Shown piece by piece: positions 1 through 11,990 of a stretch of DNA of 64,000 nucleotides. Source of the DNA: Carnegiea gigantea (Eukaryota; Streptophyta; Magnoliopsida; Caryophyllales; Cactaceae); NCBI GenBank assembly GCA_029747015.1, contig JAKOGI010001361.1, positions 40,001-104,000 on the forward strand, written 5' to 3'. The translations under genes were made by a program, and so were the position numbers. Each line of letters starts with the position of its first letter. Position 1 is the stretch's first letter. Under the pieces are notes generated by a model, which saw nothing but the letters and a program-made list of their open reading frames with translations, did not search any database and was not told the DNA's origin.

Positions 1-836
1 TCACATAAAAAGTTTCAAAAAAATATTTAGAAGTTGAAAACCGATTGGTGAACTAAATCAGCAAACACACACCTAATTACTTATAAAATAATATAAATGA
101 ACATGAACAACAGGTAAGGGGTAAGAGGCTTGCATATCTTGAGTAGCAAGCGATGATACACTACTAATCTGGCTAATAGTAGTATACATTTAAACAATCG
201 GAGGTGAGGGTGACATCACAATTGCAAAGAGGGTATGACTCAAGAAATCAGAGGTGCAATAATGATAACCCTGTAAAGATCAATGTACTAGCCTACAGGA
301 ATGCGTCGCACGTAGGAAAAAAAAAATAGCCAGTACAACATAATAACAATCATTACTCAAACAAAAGCCAAAGGAAAGAATAGGTGCACGCTGCCTATGA
401 TTTACAACCTCAATCTTAGATCTCCACAAATCTCTATTTTGTGTCATGTCCTCCGTTAGACCGATAGAATTCAAATCATTTCTAATCACGGAAATTTAGT
501 ATAATCTTAATAATAATCATCAATAACAAAAAAATGCTATTTATGTGAGCTATATTGGGCAGAGAGCTTGGTCCTTGAATCTAGAGTAAAAGTACGTCAG
601 ATAGAGGAATAAGATTTCAAGTGTGGTTTCTGCCCATGCTTGTGTCCTGTGGTTGCTGATACTACTTGCTTCATGCAAAGTGGTTGCTCTTGAGGTAATA
701 TCCTATCCTAAAGTGGGTATGTCTAGTTCCTGATTCACTTTGTGGTGATCCTTAGGTATACAGGTTCATATCATTTAATTCCCACCCATGGAATCCAGAG
801 ATTACTAAAATATTTCTTTTCCTATGTGCTCATTGT
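1..836. other. AT-rich non-coding stretch, no gene recognised
   Basis: I see no coding exon, RNA gene or transposon terminus here. It could be intergenic, or the upstream part or first intron of the gene whose recognisable exons begin at 3232. The short open frames carry no recognisable motif. Confidence 0.4.
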
Positions 837-900
837 CAGTGGCGAAATTAGGAATTTCGAGAGGGTGTCGGAATTGATGAGGATTTCTTAGGGAACTTTT

Positions 901-1121
901 TGAAATTAAACCTATAAATTAAACAAATTTGGAATTAAAATTGGCAAATAAACTCATAAATCAAACAATAAAAGCAAATTAATGTACAAGTTGAGGAATT
1001 AACATAGAACTGAAATTAAACCTATAAATTAAATAAATTTGGAATTGAAATTGGTAAATAAACTCACAAATCAAACAATAAAAGTAAATTAATCTACAAA
1101 TTGAACAATTAAGTTAGAAAC
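901..1121. repeat. 110-bp tandem duplication inside the hAT-like element
   Basis: Two head-to-tail copies, 901-1010 and 1011-1121, both begin TGAAATTAAACCTATAAATT. They differ at roughly a dozen positions by eye. No coding potential is visible. Confidence 0.85.
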
Positions 1122-1429
1122 TTCAAGTCAATTAAAACATTTAAACTAGTACTAGTTAAAAGAGAACTTACAAATTTGGGGAGGGAAGGTGGGCCGTGGC
1201 TGCCGGCAGGGGGCCTGGAGCAGGTAGCGAATGCCGCCGGTGGGTGGGGCAGTGAGCAGCATCAGGTGGAGGCTATGTCTCTGGGTGCGTGGGTGGCTGG
1301 CTGGCCTGGGGGTTTGGTGCTTGAGGGTTTCTGGGCGAGGTTCTGTCTCTGGGACAGAATTTTGAAGAGGGAGGGGGGAGGGTAGTCCTAAAGGCTAAAA
1401 AAAATTGAAACGATAAAAGAGTGCATGAG

Positions 1430-1510
1430 GGGGCTTTGAACCTACAATGTCGGGTTACCACCGTACCAGCAAGGCAAACAAAATGCGCCTTGAGCCACTG
1501 GGCTGGAGGC
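1430..1510 (-). repeat. tRNA-like (possible SINE remnant) segment
   Basis: On the - strand an A-box-like CAGCCCAGTGGC (near 1495-1506) is followed about 55 nt later by a B-box-like GGTTCAAAGCC (near 1432-1442). Each departs from the pol III consensus at about two positions. No cloverleaf with acceptor-stem pairing was found, so a tRNA-derived SINE head is more likely than a functional tRNA. Confidence 0.3.
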
Positions 1511-1661
1511 AACTTCCTGCAGTGATTTGCCTTATTTTCTATTTATATTAGCCTTTTAATTTTTTTTTAAATTTTGCCGCATATTTTTTTTTTTTTTTTT
1601 TGGGGGGAGAGGTGTCGGGTGATCCCACTGACACCACGCTGGTTCCGCCACCGCTCATCGT

Positions 1662-2091
1662 TCTCTAGGTGTGTAGTATGTTGAGGGTAGCTAGACTTCT
1701 CAATAATCACAGCAAGTCATATTATGTTTAAGTTCTATTCTCATTTTAAGTGGTAATACAAGAGTTCCTTGCAGCTTGGTTGTCCTAAACTTCGATATAT
1801 TTAGGGCAGTTGTATCTAGCATCCTAAGTGCATTAATCTATTGTATACAAGTTTGATATATTTAGGTAGGCTTATTGTGATGTTCGAAGGGAATCAAGGA
1901 ATCAAGCAGCAAGTCCTCACATAGCATAAGGAAATAGGAGGGAATCGAGACCCTGTTACTTCGTCCAAGAGGAGATAGACCTTTTGAATTATTGGGATAT
2001 GCACTTTCTTGCTTTCCCTTCCATGTCACTGGTGTTAAATCAACATTGTGGTGGAGTAATATTCAAAAGGGCAAGTGTTAGAGCAATGGAG
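1662..2091. other. Non-coding, nothing recognised
   Basis: AT-rich DNA with no exon, repeat or terminus that I can support. Confidence 0.35.
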
Positions 2092-2343
2092 ACTAGAAAG
2101 GGATAGAGCATTGGTGGTCGAGATTAGGGACGGTCAAAGCATTAAGAAAAAGAAAGGAGAGAGGGAGAAAGACAGGGAGAGATGGGAGGCGGATGGTCTT
2201 TATTGATCCAGGGTTTTACTAGAAAGGGATAGAGCATTGGTGGTCGAGATTAGGGACGGTCAAAGCATTAAGAAAAAGAAAGGAGAGAGGGAGAAAGACA
2301 GGGAGAGATGGGAGGCGGATGGTCTTTATTGATCCAAGGTTTT
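2092..2343. repeat. 126-bp perfect-looking tandem duplication
   Basis: Copy 1 (2092-2217) and copy 2 (2218-2343) both start ACTAGAAAGGGATAGAG and contain a purine-rich GAGAGAGGGAGAAAGACAGG stretch. I see one or two differences, near the copy ends, so the duplication is recent. No target-site duplication or open frame supports a mobile element. Confidence 0.9.
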
Positions 2344-2433
2344 ACCGGAATTGCTTGTCTACTTAAGAAATAAAATCTTAATTTTTCATTGCCCCACCTC
2401 CCTTGACCCTTGCAACAAACGTGAATTTTCAGG

Positions 2434-2615
2434 TCATTGACCCGTCGGTTTGACCCCAACTCAGATCCGACCCTCCTAGACCCAAAATTTTACAAGTTTT
2501 TGGGTTCGGATAATTTCAAGTTTCGGGTCTAAAGTTCTTGTTTAAAACCCAAAAATTTCAGGCAGGGTTGGATCGGGTCTTTGAGTGGGGCCAATTTTTG
2601 CGAGGTGTGAATGTA
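2434..2615. repeat. GGGTTCGGGT-type dispersed repeat fragment
   Basis: This stretch is rich in GGGTT/AACCC motifs, including TTTGGGTTCGG and AAAACCCAAAAATTTCAGGC. It is closely similar to 38020-38140, inside the insertion in the Copia element. Both are probably pieces of one non-autonomous transposon family; no complete ends are visible here. Confidence 0.5.
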
Positions 2616-3231
2616 GGGTACCAAGTATTATGTTTAAGTGGATCTCGATGCATGAATAGCTCCAATCTTAGTTGGGTTTCTGATTTTGGACATCCAAGAG
2701 CTTAGCTTGTCTTAGTCCCTGACTCCCTGGCGGCCAGGCCAGTTTAGATTTGTTTTGCCCGTAGGGAGTTGATTTCCTATCCTTTCAATCTAGTTCATCA
2801 TAAAGTTGATTGGAGAGGTAATCAAATGTGGGGTTGTAGCCTGTAGGTCGTTGCTTTGGCAAATACTATCTGGTCATGGTATGTGTATATGTGTTCCATC
2901 CTGAGTTGTAGAGTTGGCATATCTATTGATGTTCTATGATGTGCTTCCTTGAATCTTGGCTATCTGTATTGAAGCCGATGCTTTTGCAGTTTTTATTGCA
3001 TTCACAAGGAGCTAGGTGGTTGTAAAAGAAATGGAAGAAGAAGATCACATGTTCTATAACTTTTGCATTCTTATGCATTGGAATGTCCCAAATCAAACAA
3101 TTCTTTATTACAGTTCTCCAATGCGATTCTGTTAATTGCATGTAGCATATTTGAGCAAGCTTGATACTTTCGGTCTCATTTCTCTTTTATCTTGCCAATC
3201 CTGCTGATATCCTTGATAAGGTATGTTTTAG
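2616..3231. other. Non-coding; probable intron upstream of the first recognised YtxH-like exon
   Basis: It ends in a T-rich stretch and the AG at 3230-3231 that precedes the exon at 3232. No convincing coding exon was seen. Confidence 0.4.
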
Positions 3232-6200
3232 GTTCTTTCAAACCAGCGGACCTTGGGATCTTGCGCACTACCAGTTTGCCTGTTGCTCCACTTCGTAGCA
3301 GAAAAGCTGCTCAAAAACATCTTGTTCATGCTGCATATCGGTAAGAGATTTTATGATTGCTAATGATAGTTTTGCTAGTTGAATTTAAACTAGTGACTTT
3401 CTGTACATGTCATACAAGTAGAGATTTTATGACTGGCTAATGATAGTTTTGTAGTGCTAGTTGAATTCGAAGTTGAACTTGTGACTTTTTGTTCATGTCA
3501 TACTCGTTCAAATCAATCAACGAGGTTACAGTTCATGGTAAACTTCAAAACTATTTTTCCTTTTTTTGATTTTTTTTTTTTCATGTCTTTTGGCGCTTCT
3601 GCTAAGCTCATATTATGAGACCATGTATACAAATGAGCGTCAAGCCAAAAATCCGAAATTTTCTGTTGTTGTCAAATTGCTGGCCTTTTTCAGGGTTTTT
3701 AACAAGGATATTTGTGGTTTGCTTGTGACTTCATACTTGTATCAGTGATGGTGGGAGACCTAACAGTGCTGACATATTTGTTGGAGGCTTCATCTTGGGA
3801 GGCCTAGTGGTTGGTGCATTGGGTTGTGTTTATGCGCCTCAGGTATGCTTAGTGCATTCTTGTGTCTGTGGAACTTTATGCAATCTATCAACCAATTACT
3901 CCCTCTCAATGTTTGATGCCATATCTTTCAGGAACAACTTTTTGCTAATCTGGAGTAGTTAGGGCAAGTATCATACATGTTGGCCATAGTTACTGGGAAT
4001 GCATATTGCTCTGCAATCTGCGTTCCATGGCTGAGGCTTGAGGGTTGCACAGCCTTAAATAGATTATTTGTGTCATAACTCCTTGGCTGAAATTCGCATC
4101 CTTCTTAGGTGATCCGACAGATTATTTTTGGTGATCATAATCCTGAACTACTCTGCTCTACTCCCTTTCTGTTGCCCCCCTGTGGACTGATGGTTTCTTT
4201 TGTTTACGGCCTGCCATGGCTGGTTCTGGAACTATGTGTGCAATCTGAGGTCAGCTACTATAAAGTCTGTTGAGTACTATCCCTTTTAATCTCTATTCAA
4301 CGTCTTCATCATGCAAATATGTCCATATATCCGGTAATTTTCCGTACTTGCTCCGTGAGTCTATATATCAGCATAGCAGCATGATCATCTGGTTGTTTAA
4401 GGTCCTAGGGTTCTGCCACAAACACGGCCCCTTGAAATCTTATTGTCACTGCTGCTCTCCCCAGCCACTATCACTTGTTATACAAGGGACTTCTCTTCTC
4501 TTGCCCCATGTAGAGTGCAAGTATGGGATATAACATTATACCTTTGGCATTACAGAAAGGCAGGAGATACTAATGATTTTGCTGTGAAACCTTATATTTC
4601 ACAGATAAGCAAGGCTCTTGCTGGAGCTGACAAAAAGGAGTTGCTGCGGAAGTTACCTAAATTTATCTATGATGAGGAGAAAGCTTTGGAGGTAACATTC
4701 TCCTTCCACTGCATCACATCTGTTAAGATGATCATGGTTGTAGGTTTGCCTTATATTGGCTCCTGCTTGTGCCATCATAATCCAGCTCCCCTTCTTTTAT
4801 TTACAAGACATCTTAATGTTGATTTAAAACTTGTTGTGCATGTAGATTTTCATGCCTCAATGGCTCACAAAATTTGCTTATAATTTTTTGTTTTTTTGTA
4901 ATTTTTGCAATGTGATGCTCTAGGGTAAACGTTGTACAATTCTTGGCATTTCTCTTCCCCCCCCCCCCCAAAAAAAAAGCTCAACCACCTCTTTTCTTTT
5001 GTTGCTCTCTCTCTGTCTGTCTGTCTCTTTCATTTTGTTTTTTTTTTTTTGGGGGTGTTTTTGGGGGGGGGGGGGGGATAGATTCTTTCTGATAATAGTT
5101 AGACTTGCATCCACAGAGAGCCCATAACCTTTCCTTCTTTTTGATTCTTTTATTTTCCCTATTTTGATCATTTGGCTAGGTAATAGATTAGCAATGGGAG
5201 TTTGAACTTCTACTACCAGAGAGCTTGGCATCAGGCTGAACCCAATTAGCATTCTCTGTAGCATGTTACCTCCAAGTAAGTTTGATAACATTCAATTAGC
5301 TGTAGCTGAAATTCAGTCAAAGCTGTCTTTATTTTAAAAGAAAATTGGAAGATGTTGGATTGGTGTATTATATGGTCTAAGAAACCCTTTTGAGTAACTT
5401 GGGGTGGGTGTCAAGCTCAATTTATCCCTTCACTCTCTATTAATTGACCAAATCCAAATCCATACCCTAAGTGTGCCTTCCCTCGGGGGGGGGGGGGGTT
5501 CTAATGCAGCATCCTTACCCAGTAGAATTAAAAAGAAACCGAATTCATTGGGACTCTTGATCTAAATCACTTGCTGCTCATTACTTTACAGAAAGGAAGC
5601 AAATGACAATTTGGAGAGGCAAAACGAATGACAATTTAGAGAGGTACTCTGCCCCAACTGCCCTAAACTGGCTTTTCAGTTGACTAAAAAGTGCACATAT
5701 TACCTAATTAAATTACATGATGTATAAATTTCATGTGGTCTGTCAAACCAGTTGTCTTTTACTCATGCTGCATGCGATACTAACAACATTTCTTTCATCA
5801 ATCAACATACAATATCTAAAATTAGGAGTCATGTCTACTTTTGGTGCTAGCCCCGCCCGGTCCCCCGGCAGTTGTGTTTTGAATCTGGAGTCCCTTAGAA
5901 ACAAGTAAACAACCTATCCACAATTTTTTAGTAGAGTTACAGGCGTGCAGCGAAGAACTTTTGAGTTTGGAACTGGCCCTAAATGGGGTCTTCCGGTAAT
6001 TATTTTCGTTTAGTTTGGCTTGTGTTTCAAATCTTTAATATCTCATGCCGCTTTTTTTTCGCTTTTGATGAACTATGTGACCCTGATGCCGCAAGTCTTA
6101 TTGTGAGGCTCATTTAAGGAGTTAAGACTTATTTGGTGAGGGTTTCCTTTTTGCACAAATGTTTCCAGTTGTATAGGCTTCCGGTAAAATTTGGGAGAAG

Positions 6201-6422
6201 TGAAGCTGGTTGTAACCAAGTTTCTTAATTGAGATGACTTAATCGTGTTTTGTTGATCGCTGCTTTCGGCAGAAAACAAGGAAAGTACTGACTGAGAAGA
6301 TCGAGCAGTTGAACTCCGCCATCGATGATATCTCAGGTCAGCTGCGCTCACAAGGCATCGCAAAACCAAAAAAAGCAGCAGTCAAGTCTGAGGATGTCCA
6401 AGGACTTGAAGCTTCCGTATGA
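3232..6422 (+). CDS. Chloroplast inner-envelope YtxH-like membrane protein (5' incomplete)
   Basis: Four exons join in phase with GT-AG introns: 3232-3340, 3746-3842, 4605-4691 and 6273-6422 (stop TGA 6420-6422), giving about 146 residues. The first part is basic and Ser/Arg-rich, like a transit-peptide end. Exon 2 encodes a hydrophobic Gly-zipper segment, [17 protein letters not shown] followed by CVYAPQ, typical of YtxH-like proteins. Exon 3 has [20 protein letters not shown], and exon 4 is a charged helix ([14 protein letters not shown]) with a Lys-rich tail. The pattern matches a small plant family, as I recall it, of single-span chloroplast inner-envelope proteins resembling Arabidopsis At1g42960; their biochemical role is not established. 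Exon 1 with the start codon was not found: 3232 begins in phase 1, so an upstream exon is required. The family match is from memory. The exon chain itself is clear. Confidence 0.8.
4964..5079. repeat. Homopolymer-rich intron patch
   Basis: Poly-C/poly-A, CTCT/CTGT repeats, poly-T and a long poly-G run lie in the last intron of the YtxH-like gene. Another poly-G run is at 5485-5498. Such runs are prone to sequencing or assembly length errors. Confidence 0.7.
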
Positions 6423-6922
6423 GATCCGACACGTGCGGCGATATGTTGAGGTGTCTTCATGTGATGATGTTATAAACACTTTTAGAACATTACAGAGGCC
6501 CGGCTTATGTCAAATGAAATGCTACGAAGAAATTACTCTGTTTTAATACAGACAATACGAGATAAACGTTCGTCTTTTGCATATGCACATCTAAATTCTA
6601 AGCTAAAAAAGCTGCAACTTTCTGTTTATCAGTGGCATGATTATTATTCCATGTACATGGATATTTAAGTCTCATTTGCACCTAAAAAAAGCATTATTAT
6701 TGTTATTATTATTAGTAGGGTTGTATTTAGTCATGGTTTAAATTGTATTTTGTACCTGAGACTCCGGGATGGCAATTCAATTTTCAGAGCCCCGTAATAC
6801 GAGCTGACTTGATTATGCAGGACCAATTACCAGTTAATCATCTTTTCACAATTTTATGGAATAAATCAATCTCAGATTTGAATGCTTTGAATCTATTGAA
6901 AAAGTGAAATAAGAGTGGGATA
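6423..6922. other. 3' flank of the YtxH-like gene
   Basis: Probable 3' UTR then intergenic DNA. An ATT-rich microsatellite lies near 6690-6716. No further gene is seen. Confidence 0.5.
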
Positions 6923-6930
6923 ACCTGACT

Positions 6931-7177
6931 TAGGGGTGAGCAAGGGTTTCGGTACCCTAGAATCTGTTTGGAATTGATTAAACGGTTCTGGTTCCGATTC
7001 CTAAAAAAAGAGGAATCGGTCTAATTGGTTTCAACTCCGGTTCTTAAAAAAAATATCCGAAATCGGAACCTGAAATCTGAGATTCTGATTCTGATTCCCC
7101 AAAGTTGGGAACTCATTTGACCGATTCCGGCTCCGATTCCAAATTTTTTAGGAGGATGCTAGAACTGCTCACCCCTA
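6931..7177. mobile_element. hAT-like MITE (TAGGGGTGAGCA termini)
   Basis: A 247-bp element starts TAGGGGTGAGCAAGG and ends TGCTCACCCCTA, a 12-bp perfect inverted repeat. The flanks ACCTGACT (6923-6930) and ATTTGACT (7178-7185) match at 6 of 8 positions, consistent with a decayed 8-bp duplication. The inside is many copies of GATTCCGG/CCGGTT-like motifs. Its ends match those of the element at 62876-63515 at 11 of 12 positions. Confidence 0.8.
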
Positions 7178-7314
7178 ATTTGACTCGAATATTTTGTTAC
7201 CAATTCTAAGCAAATTTGTCGACATTTAATTATCAAATTTGAAATTTGACCCTAAACAAGACAAATTGATTTAAGTTGACACGTTTTTGGATTAACAATG
7301 GTTTATATGAATCT

Positions 7315-7805
7315 TGATTCGGAAAAATATGGGCTTTATGCCCCATCACCATCCACCATAGCAATTGGGCATTGGGCCCCAGTGAGCTAAGTTAGAAAAC
7401 TCACGCATCAGTTTGGGCTAGTAAAAGGTACCCAAACAAGCTAGAAAGAGGGGAAACAATAAAAAAACCATCCTAGCTCCAAGCTACTTTGGTTATAAAT
7501 AGAGACCCTCTTTCTAGCGCTGAGAGGGGATCCAGGCTGTGATGAGCATATTTCTCTTCATTTATATCTTGATATTGTTAGACATTTTATCTCTCATTTT
7601 TGGTCAAAGATCTCATCTTTAAAGTTTCAATCTTGGCACATTCTTCCCAATACCTGACTTGATCGTCGGAGGGGCATTCCTCATGTCTACACCCAAGGTT
7701 TGTCTTTTTTGCATGTCTGAAGCTCTAGGCGGAGTCAACTTTAAAGATTGTCATGCATGAGCGCACTCTTCTGACTCATCATAAAAATTAGTTTTTCCGC
7801 AAATA
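7315..7805 (+). repeat. 5' LTR of the non-autonomous element
   Basis: Starts TGATTCGG; its end AATA aligns with AACA of the other LTR, so the terminal CA has mutated. It carries a TATA box, TATAAATA at 7494-7501, followed by AGAGACC, likely the element's promoter. Confidence 0.92.
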
Positions 7806-7808
7806 AGT

Positions 7809-7826
7809 TGGCGCCGTTTGTTGGGA
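7809..7826 (+). other. Primer-binding site of the non-autonomous element
   Basis: TGGCGCCGTTTGTTGGGA begins 3 nt after the 5' LTR. TGGCGCCGT starts are common among plant Gypsy primer sites. The exact priming tRNA was not determined. Confidence 0.7.
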
Positions 7827-9440
7827 GAGTGGTAGACGATGGTATCAGTGAGAGGACTCGATCCAACGCACCTGATAAGACGGGCCTACTGCGGCCTCCT
7901 TCCATGCCTAGCGCTCTCTTAAGGCAAGGCATCATCCCTACCACCTCATCCATCCATGTGGAGTGCTCCCCTAGGGCATGGTGTCAAGCTACAACGTCCC
8001 TCCATTCCACAGTCCCCATTACACCCCCATCCAACGGGCAAAGGCCCCATAGGGCTCGACGTCCCTCTGCGTCAGGAGTTCTCTTAGGATTCGAGGTTCA
8101 TCCATGACAAGTGCCTGCATAGACCTTGGCGTTGAGGCACGATGTGCTCCTCGTATGACCTACTGACGAATTAAATGCGCGGCCACCAAGAGCACACACC
8201 CGACCATCATGTATTACTCAATCCTAGCTTATTAGGTTCAACACTCGTCAAGAGCTCAACATGTAGGTAATCTACCAAGCGAATAAATTATATAGCTATG
8301 TTTGCGGGACCCCCACTCACTAATAAAAAACAGACGCAAAAAGGGCAGTCGCACGGTAAGCAAGCATCAAGAAGTGGAACGTAAGTCCGCTCGCACTACG
8401 TACTAACTATGTCTAGTGGGACCCCCGAAGTAAAAAAAGGACGATAGCTCGGAACGCTGGTTTTCTTCAAAGTCAAATCAAGGGTGTGTGGGCCCACACA
8501 AAATAAATGGAAAGAAGAAACTGGGGAATCGACGTAGAATAGTCCAGCCCAACAACTCGGCGCTAAGGACCCGAACATCACGGCACGACTCAAGGGCACT
8601 GTCCTGGTCAGTATGACGTGCGCCTTGACTTGTGCTGCGCATCTGAACTGGTTGCCTCTAAACCCAATCAAACGCCAACCTCGCCAGCCACCCAAGACAA
8701 TAAGTCCGCAACTCGGTAGTGACGGCCAATCTAAGCAACCTCCTGAGCGAACCACTGGAGGGCAGCAAGTCCTAGAAGCTTTGCTGCAACAAACGGTACC
8801 CAGAAGCTTGGCAAACCACTACGGAAGTCGGCCATGCAGACCGTCGAGGATCCGACCCGTCGATCCTACAAATTCGACCTTCAAAAGTTGATTACTGGGC
8901 TCATCGAACACGGCAGGCTTGTTGTTTAGCTTCCGAGGGTCGACCGTGTGTAGCCGCCCAAAGCCAGCACCGAGGAGCCGCACAACAGTGCTAGAAGAGA
9001 AGAGTCGCCACCCAGATACGCTCACCATGAACACTCGGTAATACTCCCGAGCTGATGAATCTGTCGCTCGGCCTCAGGCAGCCATCCGTGCCTATGTCAA
9101 GCCTCACGGAGTGGTCAAGGATTTTTGAAGTAATCGACGCAACTCGAGGCAAACAAGGAGAAAGAACGAAAAGTGATTTTGAAAAAAAAAAAAGAGTGGG
9201 TGAAATCTTTGTGGAGTGGATAATTTATAAAAAGGCGGGTCGAGCATTACGTGAAGAACTAAGAATTTTTTGCGGCATGTACTGTGGATTTCCCCCAGAT
9301 GAAATTAGCCAGACATTAAGCCCTTGCAATCTATCAATTTTGGATAATTTATGGAATCGACACTGCCTTATGCCATCCGTTGCTCGCGGGGCCTTCTTTG
9401 ACCTGGGCGTCGACCGTTGTATCGCTAGGCCCCAAAGGAC
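7827..9440 (+). other. Element interior without recognisable gene
   Basis: About 1.6 kb of moderately GC-rich DNA. The open frames of about 90-130 codons (for example 7808-8107, 8613-8891 and 9055-9453) have no retroviral zinc knuckle, protease or polymerase motif and look fortuitous or severely decayed. A gag relic cannot be excluded. Confidence 0.5.
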
Positions 9441-11990
9441 TGGGGATCACTAAGCACAGCCCCAGGTCGATCGGTCACTAGTATGCACGACCTAGCCTGG
9501 TTGTTACACCTTTAACCCCCAAAAGGGGCCGAGGATAGCAAAGCACGACCCTAGGTCGGTTGCTAGTAAGCACGGCCTTAGACTGTCCGTTACACCTTTA
9601 GCACCCAAAGAGGTTGAGGATCGCTAAGCATGGCCCTGGTCTGATCGTTAGTAAGCATGCCTTAGGGTGGTCGCTACACTTTCAGCCCCCAAAGGGGCTG
9701 AAGATCAGTAAGCACAGCTCCAGACCGGTCGCTAATAAGCGCGACCCAAGGACGTTCGCTACACCTTTAACCTCAAAGGGCAAAGGATCGCTAAGCACTG
9801 CCCTAGGTCGGTCACACGTAAGCACGACCTTAGGCCGGTCGCTACACCTTTAGCCCCCAAAGGGGATGAAGTTTGCTAATCACAGCCCTACGCGGGTCGC
9901 TACACCTCCAACTTCCAAAGGGACTGAAGATCACTAAGCACGGCCCTAAGCCGGTCAGTAGTAAGCACGGGCCAAGGCTGGTAGCTAATGAGCACGACAA
10001 AGGCCGGTCGCGACACATTTAGCCTCAAAGGGCAAAGCATCACTAAGCACAGCCCTAAGTTGGTCGCTAGTAAGCACGGCCAAAGGTCAGTCGCTAGTAA
10101 GCACGGTTAAAGGTTGGTTGCTACACCTTTAACCCCAAGGGGGCAAAGGATTGCTAAGCATGACCCTAGGAAGGTCACTAATGAGCACGACCCTAGGACA
10201 AGTGCTACACCTTTAGCTCCAAAGGGCCAAAGGATTGCTAAGTATGGCCCTAGGCTGAGCACTAGTAAGCACGACCAAAGGCCAGTTGCTACACCTTTAG
10301 TTTCAAAGGGCAAAGGATCATTAAGTACAACCCTAGGCTGGTCACTACTAAGCATGGCCTTAGGATGATCGGTACACCTTTAACCCCCAAAGGGACTGAC
10401 GATCGTTAAGTACGGCCCTAGGCCGGTCACTAGTAAGCACGACTTTAGGCCGTCGCTACACCTTTAACCCCCAAAAGAGGCCGAAGATCACTAAGCACGG
10501 TCCTAGGTAAGCACCGTTAAAGACCAGTCACGATACCTTTAGCCTCAAAGGGCAAAGGATTGCTATGCATAATCCTAGGATGGGCGCTAGTGCGAACGAC
10601 CCAAGGCCGTTCGCTGGTGAGCACATCCAAAGGGCGGCCGCTAAATCTTTAGCCTCAAAGGGCAAAGGATTGCTAAGTACGGCTCTAGGCCGGTCGCTAC
10701 ACCTTTAACCACAAAGGGAAAAGGATCGCTAAGCACCCTTAGGCCGGTCACTAGTAAGCATGGCCTTAAGCCAGTCGCTAGTAAACACGGTCCAAGGCCG
10801 GTCACTAATGAGCATAGCTAAAGACTGGTCGCTACACCTTTAACCTCAAAGGGCAAAGGATTGCTAAGCATAGTCCTATGTCAGTCGCTAGTAAGCGGCC
10901 GGTCATTAATGAACACGACCAAAGGCTGGTCGCTACACCTTTAACCCCCAAGGAATAAAGGATTGCTAAGCACGACCCTTAACAGGTCGCTAATGAGCAC
11001 AACCCTAGGACAATCACTACAAATTTAGCCGCCAAGGGTCAAAGGATCGCTAAACATAACCCTAGGCCGGGCGCTAGTAAGCACAAGCCAAGGCCAGTCG
11101 CTAATGAGTATGGTCAAAGGTTGATCACTACACCTTTAGCTTCAAAGGGCAAATGATAGCCAAGCACAGCCCTAGGCCGGTCGCTAGTAAGCACGACCTT
11201 AGGTTGGTTGTTACACCTTTAGCCCCCAAAGGGACTGACGATCGCTAAGCACCGCTCTAGGCCGATCACTAGCAAGCACGACCTTAGGCCGGTCGCTACA
11301 CCTTCCGTCTCAAAAGGGGCTGAAGATGACTAAGCACAGATCTAGGCCGGTTGCTAGTAAGCACGACCCAAGGCTGGTCGCTGTACTTTTAGCCTCAAAG
11401 GGCAAAGGATTGCTAAGCATGACCCTAGGATAGGTGCTAGTAAGCACGGCCCAAAGCTGGGCGCTGATGAGCACATCCAAAGGCCAATCGCTACACCTTT
11501 AGCCTCAAAGAGCAAAGGATTGCTAAGCACAGTCCTAGGCCAGTCGTTAATGAGCACAGCCAAAGGTTGGTTGCTGCACCTTTAGCCTCAAAGGGCAAAG
11601 GATCGCTAAGTACGGCCCTAGGCTGGTCGCTAGCAAGCACGGCCCAAGGCTGGTCGCTAATGAGCACGACCAAAAGCTGGTCGCTACACCTTTAGCCCCC
11701 AAAGGGCAAAGGATAGCTAAGCACGGCCCTAGGCCAGTCGTTAATAAGCACGGCCCGAGGCCGGTCGCGATACCTTTAGCCCCCAAAGGGGCAAAGGTTT
11801 AAACATGAACCCAGACTAATCACTAATAAGAATTGTCCTAGGACTATCACTACACCTTTAGCCCCCAAGGGGCAAAAGATCGCTAAGTATGGCTCTAAGC
11901 CGGGCGCTAATAAGCACGACCCAAGGCCCGTTGCTAGTAAGCATGGACCTGTGTCGGTTGCTACATCTTTAGCTAGGCGTCCTTTCGCCC
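9441..11990 (+). repeat. Degenerate tandem array 1 (~90-bp units) inside the element
   Basis: About 28 degenerate units, counted by hand from the recurring CTACACCTTTAGCC block. Each combines GCTAAGCACGGCCCTAGG, a GGTCGCTAGTAAGCACGACC-like block, CACCTTTAGCCCC and AAAGGGGC. Units vary by insertion and loss of sub-blocks, giving 80-110 bp spacing. Open frames across it on both strands are by-products of the repeat. Confidence 0.9.

Larger units (their letters stand above)
837..1653. mobile_element. hAT-like non-autonomous element (CAGTGGCG termini)
   Basis: The left end reads CAGTGGCGAAATTAGG and the right end, read on the - strand, CGGTGGCGGAACCAG, which is an imperfect terminal inverted repeat. 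It is flanked by an 8-bp direct repeat with one mismatch, CTCATTGT (829-836) and CTCATCGT (1654-1661). An 8-bp duplication with CA...TG ends fits the hAT superfamily. The interior has a 110-bp tandem duplication, a GC-rich patch and a tRNA-like segment, but no transposase. Confidence 0.6.

Noticed and set aside
1176..1385. 69-codon Gly/Trp-rich frame in a GC-rich patch
   Set aside because: Inside a hAT-like element, low complexity, no motif and no splice context.
1432..1506. Possible tRNA gene on the - strand
   Set aside because: A- and B-box-like motifs only. No acceptor stem or anticodon arm could be drawn, so it is listed as a SINE-like remnant.
4443..4883. 146-codon open frame as a separate gene
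   Set aside because: Only the 4605-4691 part is a real exon of the YtxH-like gene; the rest is intron read through.
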